The translations under genes and the position numbers were made by a program. From assembly GCF_014126615.1 (NCBI RefSeq), contig NZ_CP059896.1, forward strand, positions 1,870,501-1,934,500: a DNA stretch of 64,000 bases, given 5' to 3'. Positions 26,452 to 36,257 of the stretch are shown piece by piece (position 1 is the first letter of the stretch; every line of letters begins with the position of its first letter). The notes beneath the pieces were generated by a model. That model had not been told where the DNA came from and searched no databases. It was given only the letters and a program-made list of their open reading frames with translations. This stretch comes from Ciceribacter thiooxidans. Lineage in GTDB: Bacteria; Pseudomonadota; Alphaproteobacteria; Rhizobiales; Rhizobiaceae.

Positions 26452-27957
26452 GTGTATCGCCGTAAATTCCTTAAGACCCTCGCCCTCGGCACCGCCGCGG
26501 TCGGGTTCGCCCCTTCCTTTCTGTCAACCTCCGCACGGGCGGCCGCCGATCCATCAGCGAAGCGGCTTGCCGTCACCAGCCGCGTGCTCGACGTCAACGG
26601 CAAGCCGGCCAAGGTCTTCGGGCTCGTCCAACCGGACGGCACGCCCGGCCTCACGCTCGACGCAGGCGCCGATTTCGACGTGCTGCTCGCCAACGAAACC
26701 GCCGAGTCGACGCTTATCCACTGGCACGGGCTCACCCCGCCCTGGGCCTTGGACGGCGTGCCGGACAATCCGGCCGCCCTGCTGAAGGCTGCGGAAACCC
26801 GCCGCTATACCTTCCCCGCCGGCAGCGGCGGAACGCACTGGATGCACGCCCACACCCTGCAGGAACAGAACCTGCTCGCCGCACCGCTGATTGTCCGCCG
26901 CCCCGAGGAAGCGGCAAGCGATGAGCAGGAGGTGGTCATCCTTCTCCACGACTTTTCATTCCGGTCGCCCGAAGAACTCCTCGAAGAGTTGAAGGGTGGT
27001 GACGACCACGGCACCGACCAGATGGGCGGGATGCCGATGGGCGGAATGTCCGGCATGGGCCATATGGGCCACGGCATGGGTGGTTCCATGGGTGGTGGTT
27101 CCATGGGCGGCGGCTCCATGGGTGGCATGGCGATGCCCGGCATGGGCGGGATGGCCGCCATGGACCTCAACGACATCGAGTACGACGCCTATCTCGCCAA
27201 CGACCGCACCTTGGACGATCCCGAAATCGTCCAGGTCGAGAAAGGCGGACGGGTGCGACTGAGGATCATCAACGGCGCCACTGCGACCGCCTTCACCATC
27301 GACACAGGCGAGGTGCTCGGCCGTCTCGTCGCGGTCGATGGCCAGCCGGTGCAGCCGATCGCCGGCACGCGCTTCCCGGCCTCCATGGGCCAGCGGCTCG
27401 ACATCGTGGTCGAGCTGCCCAAGGAGGGCGGCGCTTTCCCGGTGCTCGCCTTGCGCGAAGGCTCGACGAAGCGGACCGGCATCGTGCTCGCGAGTGCCGG
27501 GGCCTCGATCGGCAAGTTCGCCGGTGACGGCGAGGAGACCGGCCCCGTGCTCGATCTGGCACTCGAACAGCGGCTCAGGGCCGTGACGCCGCTCGACAAG
27601 CGCCCGCCCGCCCGCAGCTACCGCATGGTGCTCGGCGGTGACATGGCGAGCTACACCTGGTCGATCGCCGGCGCCGAGGCGCTTGCCGTCGGCACCGGTG
27701 AGCGCATCCGCTTCGTCGTGCAGAACATGTCGATGATGGCGCATCCGATGCACCTGCACGGTCACCACTTCCAGGTGACGGCGGTCAACGGCGTCACGAT
27801 CGCAGGAGCGCTTCGCGACACCGTGCTGCTGCCGCCGATGGCCGAGGTCGCGCTGGAGTTCGACGCCGAAAACCCCGGACGCTGGCCCTTCCACTGCCAT
27901 CATCTCTACCACATGGCCTCGGGCATGATGGCGTTCGTCGCCTACGACAATGCCTGA
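26452..27957 (+). CDS. Multicopper oxidase, Tat-exported, Met-rich (CopA/CueO-like)
   Basis: 501 aa. The start is a GTG at 26452 after CAGGAGAAAA, giving a twin-arginine leader (RRKFLKTLALGTAAVGFAP). Copper ligands are visible: HWHG (90-93), HWMHAH (129-134), MHLHGHHF near 440 and HCHHLYHMASGM near 481-492, so trinuclear and type 1 sites are complete. A Met/Gly-rich insertion (about 200-240, MGGMPMGGMSGMGHMGHGMG) probably binds Cu(I). The likely role is periplasmic Cu(I) oxidation and detoxification. It is followed by a copper-exporting ATPase. Confidence 0.93.
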   Translation: MYRRKFLKTLALGTAAVGFAPSFLSTSARAAADPSAKRLAVTSRVLDVNGKPAKVFGLVQPDGTPGLTLDAGADFDVLLANETAESTLIHWHGLTPPWALDGVPDNPAALLKAAETRRYTFPAGSGGTHWMHAHTLQEQNLLAAPLIVRRPEEAASDEQEVVILLHDFSFRSPEELLEELKGGDDHGTDQMGGMPMGGMSGMGHMGHGMGGSMGGGSMGGGSMGGMAMPGMGGMAAMDLNDIEYDAYLANDRTLDDPEIVQVEKGGRVRLRIINGATATAFTIDTGEVLGRLVAVDGQPVQPIAGTRFPASMGQRLDIVVELPKEGGAFPVLALREGSTKRTGIVLASAGASIGKFAGDGEETGPVLDLALEQRLRAVTPLDKRPPARSYRMVLGGDMASYTWSIAGAEALAVGTGERIRFVVQNMSMMAHPMHLHGHHFQVTAVNGVTIAGALRDTVLLPPMAEVALEFDAENPGRWPFHCHHLYHMASGMMAFVAYDNA

Positions 27958-27964
27958 TAGAATG

Positions 27965-27991
27965 CCCGGGCGAGGTTACACCTCGCCCGGG
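27965..27991 (+). terminator. Intercistronic hairpin between oxidase and ATPase genes
   Basis: A perfect 11-bp GC-rich stem (27965-27975 with 27981-27991) with a 5-nt loop starts 8 bases after the oxidase stop. The T tract is poor. It may end part of the transcripts or protect the upstream mRNA, setting the ratio of oxidase to ATPase. Confidence 0.5.
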
Positions 27992-28019
27992 TTCCGACCT
28001 TTAACGCAAGGAGGCAATC

Positions 28020-30254
28020 GTGGCTGAAGAGCACCACCACCATCATCACGGTCATGACCACAAGCCGGCCGGGCAATCTGCTCATCACCCTCATGAATCG
28101 GGCGGAACAGTACCCCCTGCACCGGATGCCTCCGGCAAGGGCGGAACCGTCTACACCTGCCCCATGCATCCGCAGATCCGCCAGCTCGGTCCCGGCAACT
28201 GCCCGATCTGCGGCATGGCGCTGGAGCCGGAGACGGCGACGCTCGATTCGGGCCCGAGCCCGGAACTCCTCGACATGCAGCGACGCTTCTGGATCGGACT
28301 TGCGCTCGCGCTGCCGGTCGTGCTGCTGGAGATGGGACAGCACCTCTTCGACCTGCATATGCTGATCGAGCCGACGACAGGCTCCTGGATCCAGCTGGTG
28401 CTGGCGACGCCGGTGGTGCTCTGGGCGGGTTACCCCTTCTTCGAGCGTGGCTGGGCTTCGCTGGTCTCGCGCCACCTCAACATGTTCACGCTGATCGCCA
28501 TGGGCACAGGCACGGCATGGATCTACAGTGTCGTCGCGACCGTCGCCCCGTCTGTGTTCCCCGCGACCTTCCGTTCCGGTGACGGCGCGGTCGACGTCTA
28601 TTTCGAGGCGGCCGCGGTGATCACCGTGCTCGTCCTGCTCGGGCAGGTGCTCGAATTGCGGGCACGCGAACAGACGGGCGGTGCGATCCGCGCGCTCCTC
28701 GATCTCGCGCCGAAGACCGCCCGGAGGGTGCGCAGCGACGGGACAGACGAGGACGTGCCGCTCGACCTCGTTGCGGCCGGCGACAGGTTGCGCGTCCGTC
28801 CGGGCGAGAAGGTTCCGGTCGACGGTGAGCTTCTCGAAGGCCGCAGTTCCGTCGACGAATCGATGATCACCGGCGAATCCATGCCGGTCACGAAGGAGCC
28901 GGGCGCCAAGCTGATCGGCGGCACGATCAATCGCACCGGCGGCTTCGTCATGGAGGCTCGCCGCGTCGGACGCGACACGGTACTCTCGCAGATCGTCCAC
29001 ATGGTCGCCGAAGCGCAGCGCTCGCGGGCGCCGATCCAGCGGCTCGCCGATGACGTTTCCGGCTGGTTCGTGCCGATCGTCATTCTCGTCGCGCTTGTCG
29101 CCTTCGGCACCTGGATGACGATCGGGCCGGAGCCTCGCTTCGCCCACGGCCTCGTCGCGGCCGTCGCCGTTCTCATCATCGCCTGCCCCTGTGCCCTCGG
29201 GCTTGCGACACCCATGTCGATCATGGTGGGCGTCGGGCGTGGCGCCGGCATGGGCGTTCTGATCAAGAACGCCGAGGCGCTCGAGCGGATGGAAAAGATC
29301 GACACGCTCGTCGTCGACAAGACTGGCACGCTGACCGCCGGCCGCCCCGAGGTGGTCGCGACTGCCACCGTTCCCGGCGTCGAGGAGACCGAACTCCTGC
29401 GGCTGGCCGCAAGCCTCGAGCGGTCGAGCGAACACCCGCTGGCGGCCGCGGTGGTGAACGCCGCCGAAGCCCGCAAGGCCGCGCTCGCCGATGCGCAGGA
29501 CTTCGACAGCCCCGTCGGCCGCGGCGTGACGGGTACCGTCGAAGGCCACAGGCTGATCATCGGCAGCCACCGGATCATGGCCGACGAGAAGATCGATGTT
29601 TCGGCCCTGACGGAGAAAGCGGAGGAACTGCGCGGCGAAGGCGCGACGGTGATCTTTACCGCCGTCGACGGCCGGTTGGCCGGTCTCTTTGCAATCGCGG
29701 ACCCGATCAAGCCGACGACGCCGTCCGCCGTCAGCGCACTCCTTGCGGAAGGCGTTCGCGTGGTCATGCTCACCGGCGACAATCGCACCACCGCGAACGC
29801 CGTCGCCCGCAAGCTCGGGATTACCGAGGTGGAAGCGGAGGTCCTGCCGGAACACAAGAGCGAGATCGTCGCGCGGCTGCGCAAGGAGGGCCGCGCCGTG
29901 GCAATGGCGGGCGACGGCGTCAACGACGCTCCGGCTCTTGCCGCCGCCGACGTCGGCATCGCCATGGGAACGGGAACCGACGTCGCGATCGAAAGCGCGG
30001 GCGTCACCCTCCTCAAGGGCGATCTCGAGGGCATCGTCCGGGCGAGGCAGCTGAGCCGCGCGACCATGCGTAACATCCGCCAAAACCTCTTCTTTGCGTT
30101 CATCTATAACGCGCTCGGCGTACCCGTCGCGGCGGGCGTGCTCTATCCCGCCTTCGGCCTCCTGCTGTCGCCGATCATTGCGGCGGCGGCAATGGCACTC
30201 TCCTCCGTCAGCGTCATCAGCAATGCGCTGCGCCTGCGGAGCGCACGGTTATGA
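28020..30254 (+). CDS. copA: Copper-translocating P1B-type ATPase
   Basis: 744 aa inner membrane ATPase exporting copper ions. It has a GTG start after AAGGAGGCAATC. The N-terminus is His-rich ([13 protein letters not shown]), followed by a heavy-metal-binding [11 protein letters not shown]...CPICGM domain instead of the usual CxxC HMA domain. Seen are the TGES actuator, the CPC ion site ([15 protein letters not shown], about 389), the phosphorylated DKTGTLT (about 432), the HP motif (SEHPLAAAV) and [10 protein letters not shown]. This N-terminal type is shared by SilP/CopB-like pumps. The symbol is by class; substrate valence is not certain. It forms an operon with the SRPBCC gene (ATGA overlap). 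Confidence 0.93.
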   Translation: MAEEHHHHHHGHDHKPAGQSAHHPHESGGTVPPAPDASGKGGTVYTCPMHPQIRQLGPGNCPICGMALEPETATLDSGPSPELLDMQRRFWIGLALALPVVLLEMGQHLFDLHMLIEPTTGSWIQLVLATPVVLWAGYPFFERGWASLVSRHLNMFTLIAMGTGTAWIYSVVATVAPSVFPATFRSGDGAVDVYFEAAAVITVLVLLGQVLELRAREQTGGAIRALLDLAPKTARRVRSDGTDEDVPLDLVAAGDRLRVRPGEKVPVDGELLEGRSSVDESMITGESMPVTKEPGAKLIGGTINRTGGFVMEARRVGRDTVLSQIVHMVAEAQRSRAPIQRLADDVSGWFVPIVILVALVAFGTWMTIGPEPRFAHGLVAAVAVLIIACPCALGLATPMSIMVGVGRGAGMGVLIKNAEALERMEKIDTLVVDKTGTLTAGRPEVVATATVPGVEETELLRLAASLERSSEHPLAAAVVNAAEARKAALADAQDFDSPVGRGVTGTVEGHRLIIGSHRIMADEKIDVSALTEKAEELRGEGATVIFTAVDGRLAGLFAIADPIKPTTPSAVSALLAEGVRVVMLTGDNRTTANAVARKLGITEVEAEVLPEHKSEIVARLRKEGRAVAMAGDGVNDAPALAAADVGIAMGTGTDVAIESAGVTLLKGDLEGIVRARQLSRATMRNIRQNLFFAFIYNALGVPVAAGVLYPAFGLLLSPIIAAAAMALSSVSVISNALRLRSARL

Positions 30255-30793
30255 CCTACGGCGGCGGCCGTCAGCAGGAGAGCGAGAACGCAATCTATGC
30301 CCATTCGGCCGCCGTCGACCTGGAAATCGCGGCCACGCCCGAAGATCTGTTCGACGCGCTGGACGATCCCACGCGCCTCGGCCGTCACATGCGAAAGCCG
30401 TCGTTGATGATGCTCGGCGGCTGGATGCGCTACCGCCTCGACGAGGGGCAGGGCCGGGCCATCGGGTCGGGGATCCGGATGGACGGGCGCTTCGCTTTCC
30501 TCGGTCTTGCCGTGGACGAGGTGGTGATCGAGCGTCGACGGCCGTTTCGGAAGGTGTGGGAGACGCGTGGACGTCCTCGCCTTCTGGTGATCGGCGATTA
30601 CCGGATGGGTTTCGACATCGCGCCCGCCGGGGAAGGATCACATCTTCACGTCTTCATCGACTATGACGATCCCGGCACCTCCCTGGGGCGGTTCGCCGGG
30701 TCGCTGTTGGGGCCGATCTACGCCCGCTGGTGCGTGCGACGGATCGCCGAGGATGCGGCCGATCTCGCCAAGTCTCCGAAAGCAGGCATATGA
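30251..30793 (+). CDS. SRPBCC (START-like) family protein
   Basis: 180 aa. It overlaps the copA stop by 4 bases (ATGA), so translation is coupled. The N-terminal beta-strand and helix [28 protein letters not shown] are typical of SRPBCC hydrophobic-ligand-binding proteins, with further strands to about residue 150. No catalytic residues are expected. A role in copper handling is suggested only by the operon position; the ligand is unknown. Confidence 0.78.
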   Translation: MTYGGGRQQESENAIYAHSAAVDLEIAATPEDLFDALDDPTRLGRHMRKPSLMMLGGWMRYRLDEGQGRAIGSGIRMDGRFAFLGLAVDEVVIERRRPFRKVWETRGRPRLLVIGDYRMGFDIAPAGEGSHLHVFIDYDDPGTSLGRFAGSLLGPIYARWCVRRIAEDAADLAKSPKAGI

Positions 30794-30892
30794 ATTGCCA
30801 TGACCGCGTTGTTCCCAGGACGCCGCACGCGGTAAGATCGCGCCGGTGATTCCCGTCGCCGGCGCGTTCCCTCCCCTGAAACGAGACTTTCC

Positions 30893-31324
30893 ATGCAAAG
30901 CCCCGTCATCGATGTCGTCGTCAGCGACACGCCGCCCGAGGACCGTGATGCGGTGCTTGCGGTACTGCGCACCTACAACCAGGCGCAGACCGGGCGCGTC
31001 CGCGCGGCCGATTTCGCCGTGCTGCTGCGTGACCCGGAAACGGAGGCGGTGATCGGCGGACTCTACGGAGAAGAGAGCTATGGCTGGGGCTTCATCAAGT
31101 ATCTGGTGGTGCCGGAGAACCTCCGCGGGCTGAGTCTCGGCAGCCGGCTGATCAAAGAAGCGGAAGAGATCGCCCGCCGGCGCGGGTTCGTCGGGGTCTG
31201 GCTCGACACCTACGACTTCCAGGCGCGGCCTTTCTACGAGAAGCTCGGCTACGAGGTCTTCGGCGAACTCGAGGGCGGTGACGGCGCTCGTGGCCAGTTC
31301 TTCCTGAAGAAGCGTTTTTCCTGA
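30893..31324 (+). CDS. GNAT family N-acetyltransferase
   Basis: 143 aa. The acetyl-CoA loop is seen in YLVVPENLRGLSLGSRLIKEAEE (V-x-x-x-x-R-G-x-x-x-G-S) and motif B in VWLDTYDFQARPFYEKLGYEVFG. This pattern is common in small bacterial GNATs acting on small molecules or antibiotics; the substrate is unknown. It has its own gap of about 100 bases upstream and is probably separate from the copper operon. Confidence 0.88.
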   Translation: MQSPVIDVVVSDTPPEDRDAVLAVLRTYNQAQTGRVRAADFAVLLRDPETEAVIGGLYGEESYGWGFIKYLVVPENLRGLSLGSRLIKEAEEIARRRGFVGVWLDTYDFQARPFYEKLGYEVFGELEGGDGARGQFFLKKRFS

Positions 31325-31366
31325 TCGTCTGCCGGGGGAGCAGACTGCCTCCCCGGCGCACCGCCG

Positions 31367-31603
31367 TCAGGCGCTGTACCTGTTTTCCCGCCAGTTATAC
31401 CAGTTGCGGATACGCAGGTGCGGCGCGATCACGCGCGAGACGAACGGGGTCAGCGCGAATGCGAGCACGATGACGGCCGGCAGCAGGTATTTCGCCTGCT
31501 CGTTCAGGGCCGGAACGGAAAGAACGGTGACGGCGCCGACTCCGAACAGCACGGCGTTGACCATCATCCCTACCATCGCAGTGATGAACAGATCGGTTTT
31601 CAT
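31367..31603 (-). CDS. Small membrane protein of unknown function
   Basis: 78 aa with two transmembrane helices (residues about 8-30 and 38-60) and a basic C-terminus (RIRNWYNWRENRYSA). GAGGAGG precedes the ATG, so translation is well supported. No family is recognised. It is convergent with the GNAT gene and divergent from the DUF1883 gene. Confidence 0.65.
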   Translation of the reverse strand: MKTDLFITAMVGMMVNAVLFGVGAVTVLSVPALNEQAKYLLPAVIVLAFALTPFVSRVIAPHLRIRNWYNWRENRYSA

Positions 31604-31773
31604 GATCGCCTCCTCGGCCCACGGGGCCTGTCTGACTACATGTACCGGCTCAACGCGGGGCGGACACCGATGGTTCCGGAAGCGACGGAGTGGACATCGT
31701 GCGGTCAGGCCACCAATCCTTAACCGGCAGGCCCTAGAGTGTGTTGCAAAGCAGTGACTGATGCGAGACTTGC

Positions 31774-32088
31774 ATGCCGAACCCGACCTTCCGCTTTACC
31801 CACTACGACCTCAGTGAACAGCCGGCCGGTGCGATCATCGAGGTGACGCTGAACGCCGTGAACAACGTGCGCCTGATGACGGCGACGAACTTCCAGCGCT
31901 TCAAGGAGACCCTGGACTTCAAATATGTCGGCGGCGTCGCCAAGAAATCGCCGATCCGGTTGACGATCCCGGAAGCTGCACATTGGCATCTGATCGTCGA
32001 CATGGAAGGCCATCACGGGCTGGCCGATTCCTCCGTCCGCATGATTGCCTCGCCGTCCCGCCAGCAGCGCCAGCAGAAGGCGTCGTAA
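31774..32088 (+). CDS. DUF1883 domain protein
   Basis: 104 aa. FTHYDLSEQPAGAIIEVTL and SPIRLTIPEAAHWHLIVDMEG are the DUF1883 core. The family is small, cytosolic and often seen near or fused to TIR domains; its role is unknown. It ends 7 bases from the convergent rarA stop. No well-formed ribosome site precedes the ATG, but the family match supports the start. Confidence 0.83.
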   Translation: MPNPTFRFTHYDLSEQPAGAIIEVTLNAVNNVRLMTATNFQRFKETLDFKYVGGVAKKSPIRLTIPEAAHWHLIVDMEGHHGLADSSVRMIASPSRQQRQQKAS

Positions 32089-32095
32089 CCTGCGA

Positions 32096-33412
32096 TCAAC
32101 CGCCGCCGCGCTCGCGGCGGAGCTTGGACCACCAGTCGAGACGCTTGCGGATCTCCCGTTCGAAGCCACGTTCCGGTGGATCATAGAAGGTCTTGCGGCC
32201 CATCTTCTCCGGGAAATAGTCCTGTCCGGAAAAAGCGTCCGGCTCGTCGTGATCGTAGCGGTAGCCCTCGCCGTAACCTTCCCCCTTCATGAGCTTGGTC
32301 GGCGCATTCAGGATGTGCTTCGGCGGCAGCAGCGAACCATTCTCCTTGGCCACGCGCATCGCCGATTTGTAGGCGGTGTAGACGGCGTTCGACTTCGGCG
32401 CCGTGGCGAGATAGACGCAGGCCTGTGCAAGCGCCAGTTCTCCCTCCGGTGAGCCGAGGTAATCATAGGCATCCTTGGCGGCGTTGCAGATCACCAGCGC
32501 CTGTGGATCGGCGAGACCGATATCCTCGACGGCCATGCGGACCAGACGCCGGCCGAGATAGAGCGGGTCCTCGCCGGCGTCGAACATCCGGCAGAGATAG
32601 TAGAGTGCGGCATCGGGATCGGAGCCGCGCACCGACTTGTGGAGCGCCGAGATCAGATTGTAATGGCCGTCCTGCCCCTTGTCGTAAACGGGCGCGCGCC
32701 GCTGCACGATACGGGTCAGGCCCTCGGTATCGAACACCTCGTCCTTGCGGGCGGCACGCCAGACTTCCTCGGCAAGCGTCAGTGCCGCCCTGCCGTCGCC
32801 ATCGGCCATGCGGATGAGGCTTTCCCGGGCTCCGCCGTCGAGCGGCAGCGGCTTGCCCTCCACCGCCTCGGCGCGCGTGAGCAGCGTCTCGAGACTTTCT
32901 TCGTCATGGGGTTTGAAGGTCAGTACCCGGGCGCGGGAAAGAAGAGCGGCGTTGAGCTCGAAGGAGGGGTTCTCCGTGGTCGCGCCGACGAGGATGATCG
33001 TGCCGTCCTCCATGACCGGCAGGAAGCTGTCCTGCTGGGCGCGGTTGAAGCGATGGATCTCGTCGACGAAAAGCAGCGTCTGGCGGCCGTTCATACGTCG
33101 GGTCCGCGCGGCTTCGAAGACCTTCTTGAGATCCGCGACACCGGAGAAGATCGCCGAGATCTGCTCGAAGGCAAGACCCGCCTCACCGGAGAGCAGCCGG
33201 GCGACGGTGGTCTTGCCGGTGCCGGGCGGTCCCCAGAAGATCATCGAGCCGAGCGAGCCGCTGTCGATCATCCGGCGCAGGACGCCGTCCTCCCCCGTCA
33301 GATGCTCCTGTCCGGTCACCTCGGCAAGCGAGGTCGGGCGCAACCGGTCAGCAAGCGGCCGCTTCGAGGCGACGGTGTCTGGAACCTGCGGAGCAAAGAG
33401 ATCGTCGCTCAT
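32096..33412 (-). CDS. rarA: Replication-associated recombination protein A (RarA/MgsA AAA+ ATPase)
   Basis: 438 aa clamp-loader-like AAA+ ATPase acting at stalled replication forks. Walker A GPPGTGKTT is at 61-69 and Walker B LLFVDEIHRFN near 113; sensor 1 is seen in VGATTENPSF. The C-terminal tetramerisation domain includes RGSDPDAALYYLCRM and the final FYDPPERGFEREI, both family hallmarks. Its start overlaps the htrA stop by 4 bases, so the two are translationally coupled. Confidence 0.95.
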   Translation of the reverse strand: MSDDLFAPQVPDTVASKRPLADRLRPTSLAEVTGQEHLTGEDGVLRRMIDSGSLGSMIFWGPPGTGKTTVARLLSGEAGLAFEQISAIFSGVADLKKVFEAARTRRMNGRQTLLFVDEIHRFNRAQQDSFLPVMEDGTIILVGATTENPSFELNAALLSRARVLTFKPHDEESLETLLTRAEAVEGKPLPLDGGARESLIRMADGDGRAALTLAEEVWRAARKDEVFDTEGLTRIVQRRAPVYDKGQDGHYNLISALHKSVRGSDPDAALYYLCRMFDAGEDPLYLGRRLVRMAVEDIGLADPQALVICNAAKDAYDYLGSPEGELALAQACVYLATAPKSNAVYTAYKSAMRVAKENGSLLPPKHILNAPTKLMKGEGYGEGYRYDHDEPDAFSGQDYFPEKMGRKTFYDPPERGFEREIRKRLDWWSKLRRERGGG

Positions 33413-34818
33413 CGGAACAATTGCCTGATACGCTCGCCGTTGCGCTCGATCTCCACCCGCCAGATGCCGGGATCGGAGGCGGCCAACGCCTCCATGTCGG
33501 CGCTCGACGCGATGTCCGTGCCATTGACGGCAATGATGATGTCGTGGGGCTGGAAGCCGAGCCGGGCTGCGATCGAACCGCCGTCGATGGCGGTTATGAC
33601 GACGCCGGTGAGTTCCGTCGGCATGTGCAGTTCGTAGGCGAGCCGGGGCGACAGATTGGCGACGGTGGTACCGGCGAACGGGCTGTGACCGCCGATCGCC
33701 CTTTCGTCGCGCGGACGGGTTTCGGGTGCCGCCGCCAAGGGAAGGCTGATCTCCTTTTCCGACCCGTTATCCTTGACCGTCAGCGTCACCGAGGTCCCGA
33801 GACCCGCCGTCGTCAGCCGGTAGCCGAGTGCATCGGGATGCTCGACGGGAACACCGTTGACGGCGGTCACCACCTGTCCGGGACGCAAACCAGCCTTCGC
33901 GGCCGGTCCGTCCTCTACGACGCGGACGACCAGCGCGCCGCGCGGCCGGTCGAGCCCCAGCGCCTCGGCGACATCCGAGGTCACGGCATCGAAGGAGGCG
34001 CCGATATAGGGGCGTTCGAAGCTGACATCACCCCGTTCGGCGGCGGCCAGGAAGACCGTGACGAGATTGGCGGGGATCGCGAAGCCGACACCGTTCGACC
34101 CGCCGCCCTTGGAGAAGATCGCCGTGTTGATGCCGATCAGCTCGCCGTTCATGTTCATCAGCGCGCCGCCGGAATTGCCCGGATTGATCGCCGCGTCGGT
34201 CTGGATGAAGAAGCCGAAGTCGCCTTCCGTCACCTGATTACGGGCGAGCCCCGAGACGATGCCGCTCGTGACCGTCTGGCCGACGCCGAAGGGATTGCCG
34301 ATCGCAAGCACCAGATCACCGACCTCGATCGCGTCGGAATTACCGATCTTCAGGGCCGGCAGGGGCTCGCGCGCATCGATCTTCAGCACAGCGAGGTCGA
34401 GGCGGTCATCCTTCAGCACCACCTTGCAGGGGAACTCCCGTCCGTCGGCGAGCGCGACCTTGATTTCGTCGGCACCGCCGATCACGTGGTTGTTTGTGAC
34501 GACGATCCCCTTGGAATCGACGATGACGCCCGAGCCGAGCGAGGTCTGTTTCTCGCTGCGGTTCGGCATGCGCTGGCCGAAGAACTGTTCAAAGAACGGG
34601 TCACCGGCGAAGGGCGACATGCGCCGCTGCACCATGCGTTCGGCATAGACATTGACGACCGAGCCGTGGGTCTCGCGTACGAGCGGCGCGAAGGAGAGCT
34701 GCATCTCGGCCTGCGAGCGCGGCAGGACCTTGGCCGCCTCCTGGGCGGAAACAGAAAACGGCGACAGCAGAGCGAGCGAAAGCGCCGAAACGGCAGCGAA
34801 GCGGAGCAGGCCTTGCAT
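33409..34818 (-). CDS. HtrA/Deg family periplasmic serine protease with two PDZ domains
   Basis: 469 aa. A signal peptide (residues 1-25) is followed by a trypsin-like domain with the triad H111 (VTNNHVIG), D141 (RLDLAVLK) and S216 (GNSGGAL). PDZ1 lies at about 260-345 and PDZ2 at 380-465. It handles misfolded envelope proteins. The N-terminal loop with FEQFFGQRMPN is DegP/DegQ-like. Cotranscription with rarA is conserved in rhizobia as far as I recall. Which Deg paralogue it is cannot be told here. Confidence 0.93.
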   Translation of the reverse strand: MQGLLRFAAVSALSLALLSPFSVSAQEAAKVLPRSQAEMQLSFAPLVRETHGSVVNVYAERMVQRRMSPFAGDPFFEQFFGQRMPNRSEKQTSLGSGVIVDSKGIVVTNNHVIGGADEIKVALADGREFPCKVVLKDDRLDLAVLKIDAREPLPALKIGNSDAIEVGDLVLAIGNPFGVGQTVTSGIVSGLARNQVTEGDFGFFIQTDAAINPGNSGGALMNMNGELIGINTAIFSKGGGSNGVGFAIPANLVTVFLAAAERGDVSFERPYIGASFDAVTSDVAEALGLDRPRGALVVRVVEDGPAAKAGLRPGQVVTAVNGVPVEHPDALGYRLTTAGLGTSVTLTVKDNGSEKEISLPLAAAPETRPRDERAIGGHSPFAGTTVANLSPRLAYELHMPTELTGVVITAIDGGSIAARLGFQPHDIIIAVNGTDIASSADMEALAASDPGIWRVEIERNGERIRQLFR

Positions 34819-35123
34819 GGGAGACTCCCGATAGAATTACAGAATGGCTTTTAGTGCGGAGCGGACCGGAAGGAAACGGCAAATCGCCCTCTCCGGATTC
34901 CCACAATTAGCCAGCCATGGCGCATTTCCAAGGCCAGCGACATTACAACTCGGTCATGTTCCCGGATAGCAGGCTCCTCTCCGTTCCGGAGCACCGTCCG
35001 TCGACCCGGCGCATAAGCCGCTGATTGAATTGCGCTTTATCAATTCCAACCAAGGGCGTTCAGGTAGTTGTCAGGAAGCCCGTCTAACTTTCGTCGGGAC
35101 GAACCGATTCCAAGGGAACGAAG
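34819..35123. promoter_or_regulatory. Divergent promoter region, htrA and cytochrome operon
   Basis: 305 bases without a gene. It holds the FixK/FNR-like box at 35030-35043 and, presumably, the htrA promoter, for which I could not fix -35/-10 elements. AAGGGAACGAAG before 35124 is the ribosome site of the cytochrome gene. Confidence 0.55.
35030..35043. promoter_or_regulatory. FixK/FNR/NnrR-like box upstream of cytochrome operon
   Basis: TTGCGCTTTATCAA fits TTG(A/C)-N6-TCAA, with one perfect half-site (ATCAA) and one partial (TTGCG). It lies in a larger inverted repeat (GAATTG/CAATTC, 35027-35046). Its centre is about 87 bases before the first ATG. Crp/FNR-family regulators for low oxygen or nitric oxide use such sites. 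Confidence 0.5.
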
Positions 35124-36257
35124 ATGGCCGACCAGTCACCGCCGAGGGACACCCGCATTACCGTATGGGACCTGCCGGTCCGCGCCTATCACTGGGCCCA
35201 GTTCCTTCTCGTCACGGTCGCCGCCGTTACCGGCTTCCTTCTCGGCGGTCGGTGGATCGAGCTGCATGTCTGGGCCGGCGCGGCACTCGCCGCCCTCCTC
35301 GTCATCCGTATCGTCTGGGGCTTCGCTGGCAGCACCTATGCACGCTTCTCGACGTTCCTGCCGGCGCCAAGAACGGTACTCTCGCATGTCGGCGAGCTGA
35401 AATCGGGAACCGCTCGTCCCCATCTCGGGCATAATCCGCTCGGCGCCCTGATGATCCTCGCGCTTGTCGCCGTGATCACCGGCCTCGTCATATCCGGCAC
35501 GATCGTCTTCGGCGGCGTCTTCAAGAAGGGGCCGGGCGCCGCCCTCTTCTCCTTTGCAACCGGGTTCTCGGCGCGCGAGATCCATGAACTGCTCGCCCTG
35601 GCACTGCTCGGCCTGGTCGGGCTGCATATCGCCGGCGCGCTCTTTGAAAGCCGGCGCACAGGTGAAAACCTGACCCGGGCGATGGTGACGGGGCGCAAGC
35701 GGCTGGAGCCCGGCATCCACCAGGAAAGGCCGATTGCCGCCCGGCCGCTGGTGGCCTTCGTCACGCTACTCGTTCTGTTCGGTGCGGCAGTGCCGCTCGG
35801 GCTCTCGCTCGCAGCCATACCCCCTTCAGGCATGCCCGTAGCGCAACTCGATCCCGTCTACCGCCAGGAATGCACCGCCTGCCACATGGCCTATCATCCG
35901 AGCCTGTTGCCCGCCGCCAGCTGGCAGGCATTGATGGAAAACCTCGACGACCACTTCGGCGAGGATGCGAGCCTCGATCCCGAAACGGCGTCGACGATCA
36001 CGGCATTCCTGACCGCGAATGCCGCCGAGACTGCCGACACCAAGCCGGCCAACGCCTTCCGCCGTCTCGATCCGGCATCGCCGTACGAACTCACGGCCAC
36101 ACCGTTCTGGAAGCGCATGCATGGCGAAATTCCGGACTCCGTCTTTTCGGCAAAGCCCGTGAGCAGCAAGGCGAACTGTGCCGCCTGCCATCGCGATGCC
36201 GAGAGCGGTGCCTTCTATCCAGCCAATATCAACATCCCGAAGGAGGACTTGAAATGA
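35124..36257 (+). CDS. Cytochrome b561 domain fused to diheme cytochrome c (DHC) domain
   Basis: 377 aa. Residues 1-235 are a four- to five-helix cytochrome b561 with histidines placed to hold b hemes (DLPVRAYHW, HVWAGAAL, REIHELLALALLGLVGLHIAG). From about 245 comes a periplasmic diheme c domain with CTACH (250-254) and CAACH (352-356). The c domain resembles the separate DHC protein encoded at 36672 (shared ACHMAY, LLPxxSWQALM, LxxHFGEDASLD). It should pass electrons from the quinone pool to the c-type cytochromes. The stop overlaps the next ATG (ATGA). In Rhodobacter the b cytochrome and DHC are separate genes, so this fusion is unusual. Confidence 0.87.
   Translation: MADQSPPRDTRITVWDLPVRAYHWAQFLLVTVAAVTGFLLGGRWIELHVWAGAALAALLVIRIVWGFAGSTYARFSTFLPAPRTVLSHVGELKSGTARPHLGHNPLGALMILALVAVITGLVISGTIVFGGVFKKGPGAALFSFATGFSAREIHELLALALLGLVGLHIAGALFESRRTGENLTRAMVTGRKRLEPGIHQERPIAARPLVAFVTLLVLFGAAVPLGLSLAAIPPSGMPVAQLDPVYRQECTACHMAYHPSLLPAASWQALMENLDDHFGEDASLDPETASTITAFLTANAAETADTKPANAFRRLDPASPYELTATPFWKRMHGEIPDSVFSAKPVSSKANCAACHRDAESGAFYPANINIPKEDLK

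Noticed and set aside
27942..30083. A 713-codon open frame on the minus strand opposite copA
   Set aside because: Shadow of the copA reading frame; low-complexity His/Arg/Asp composition and no ribosome site.
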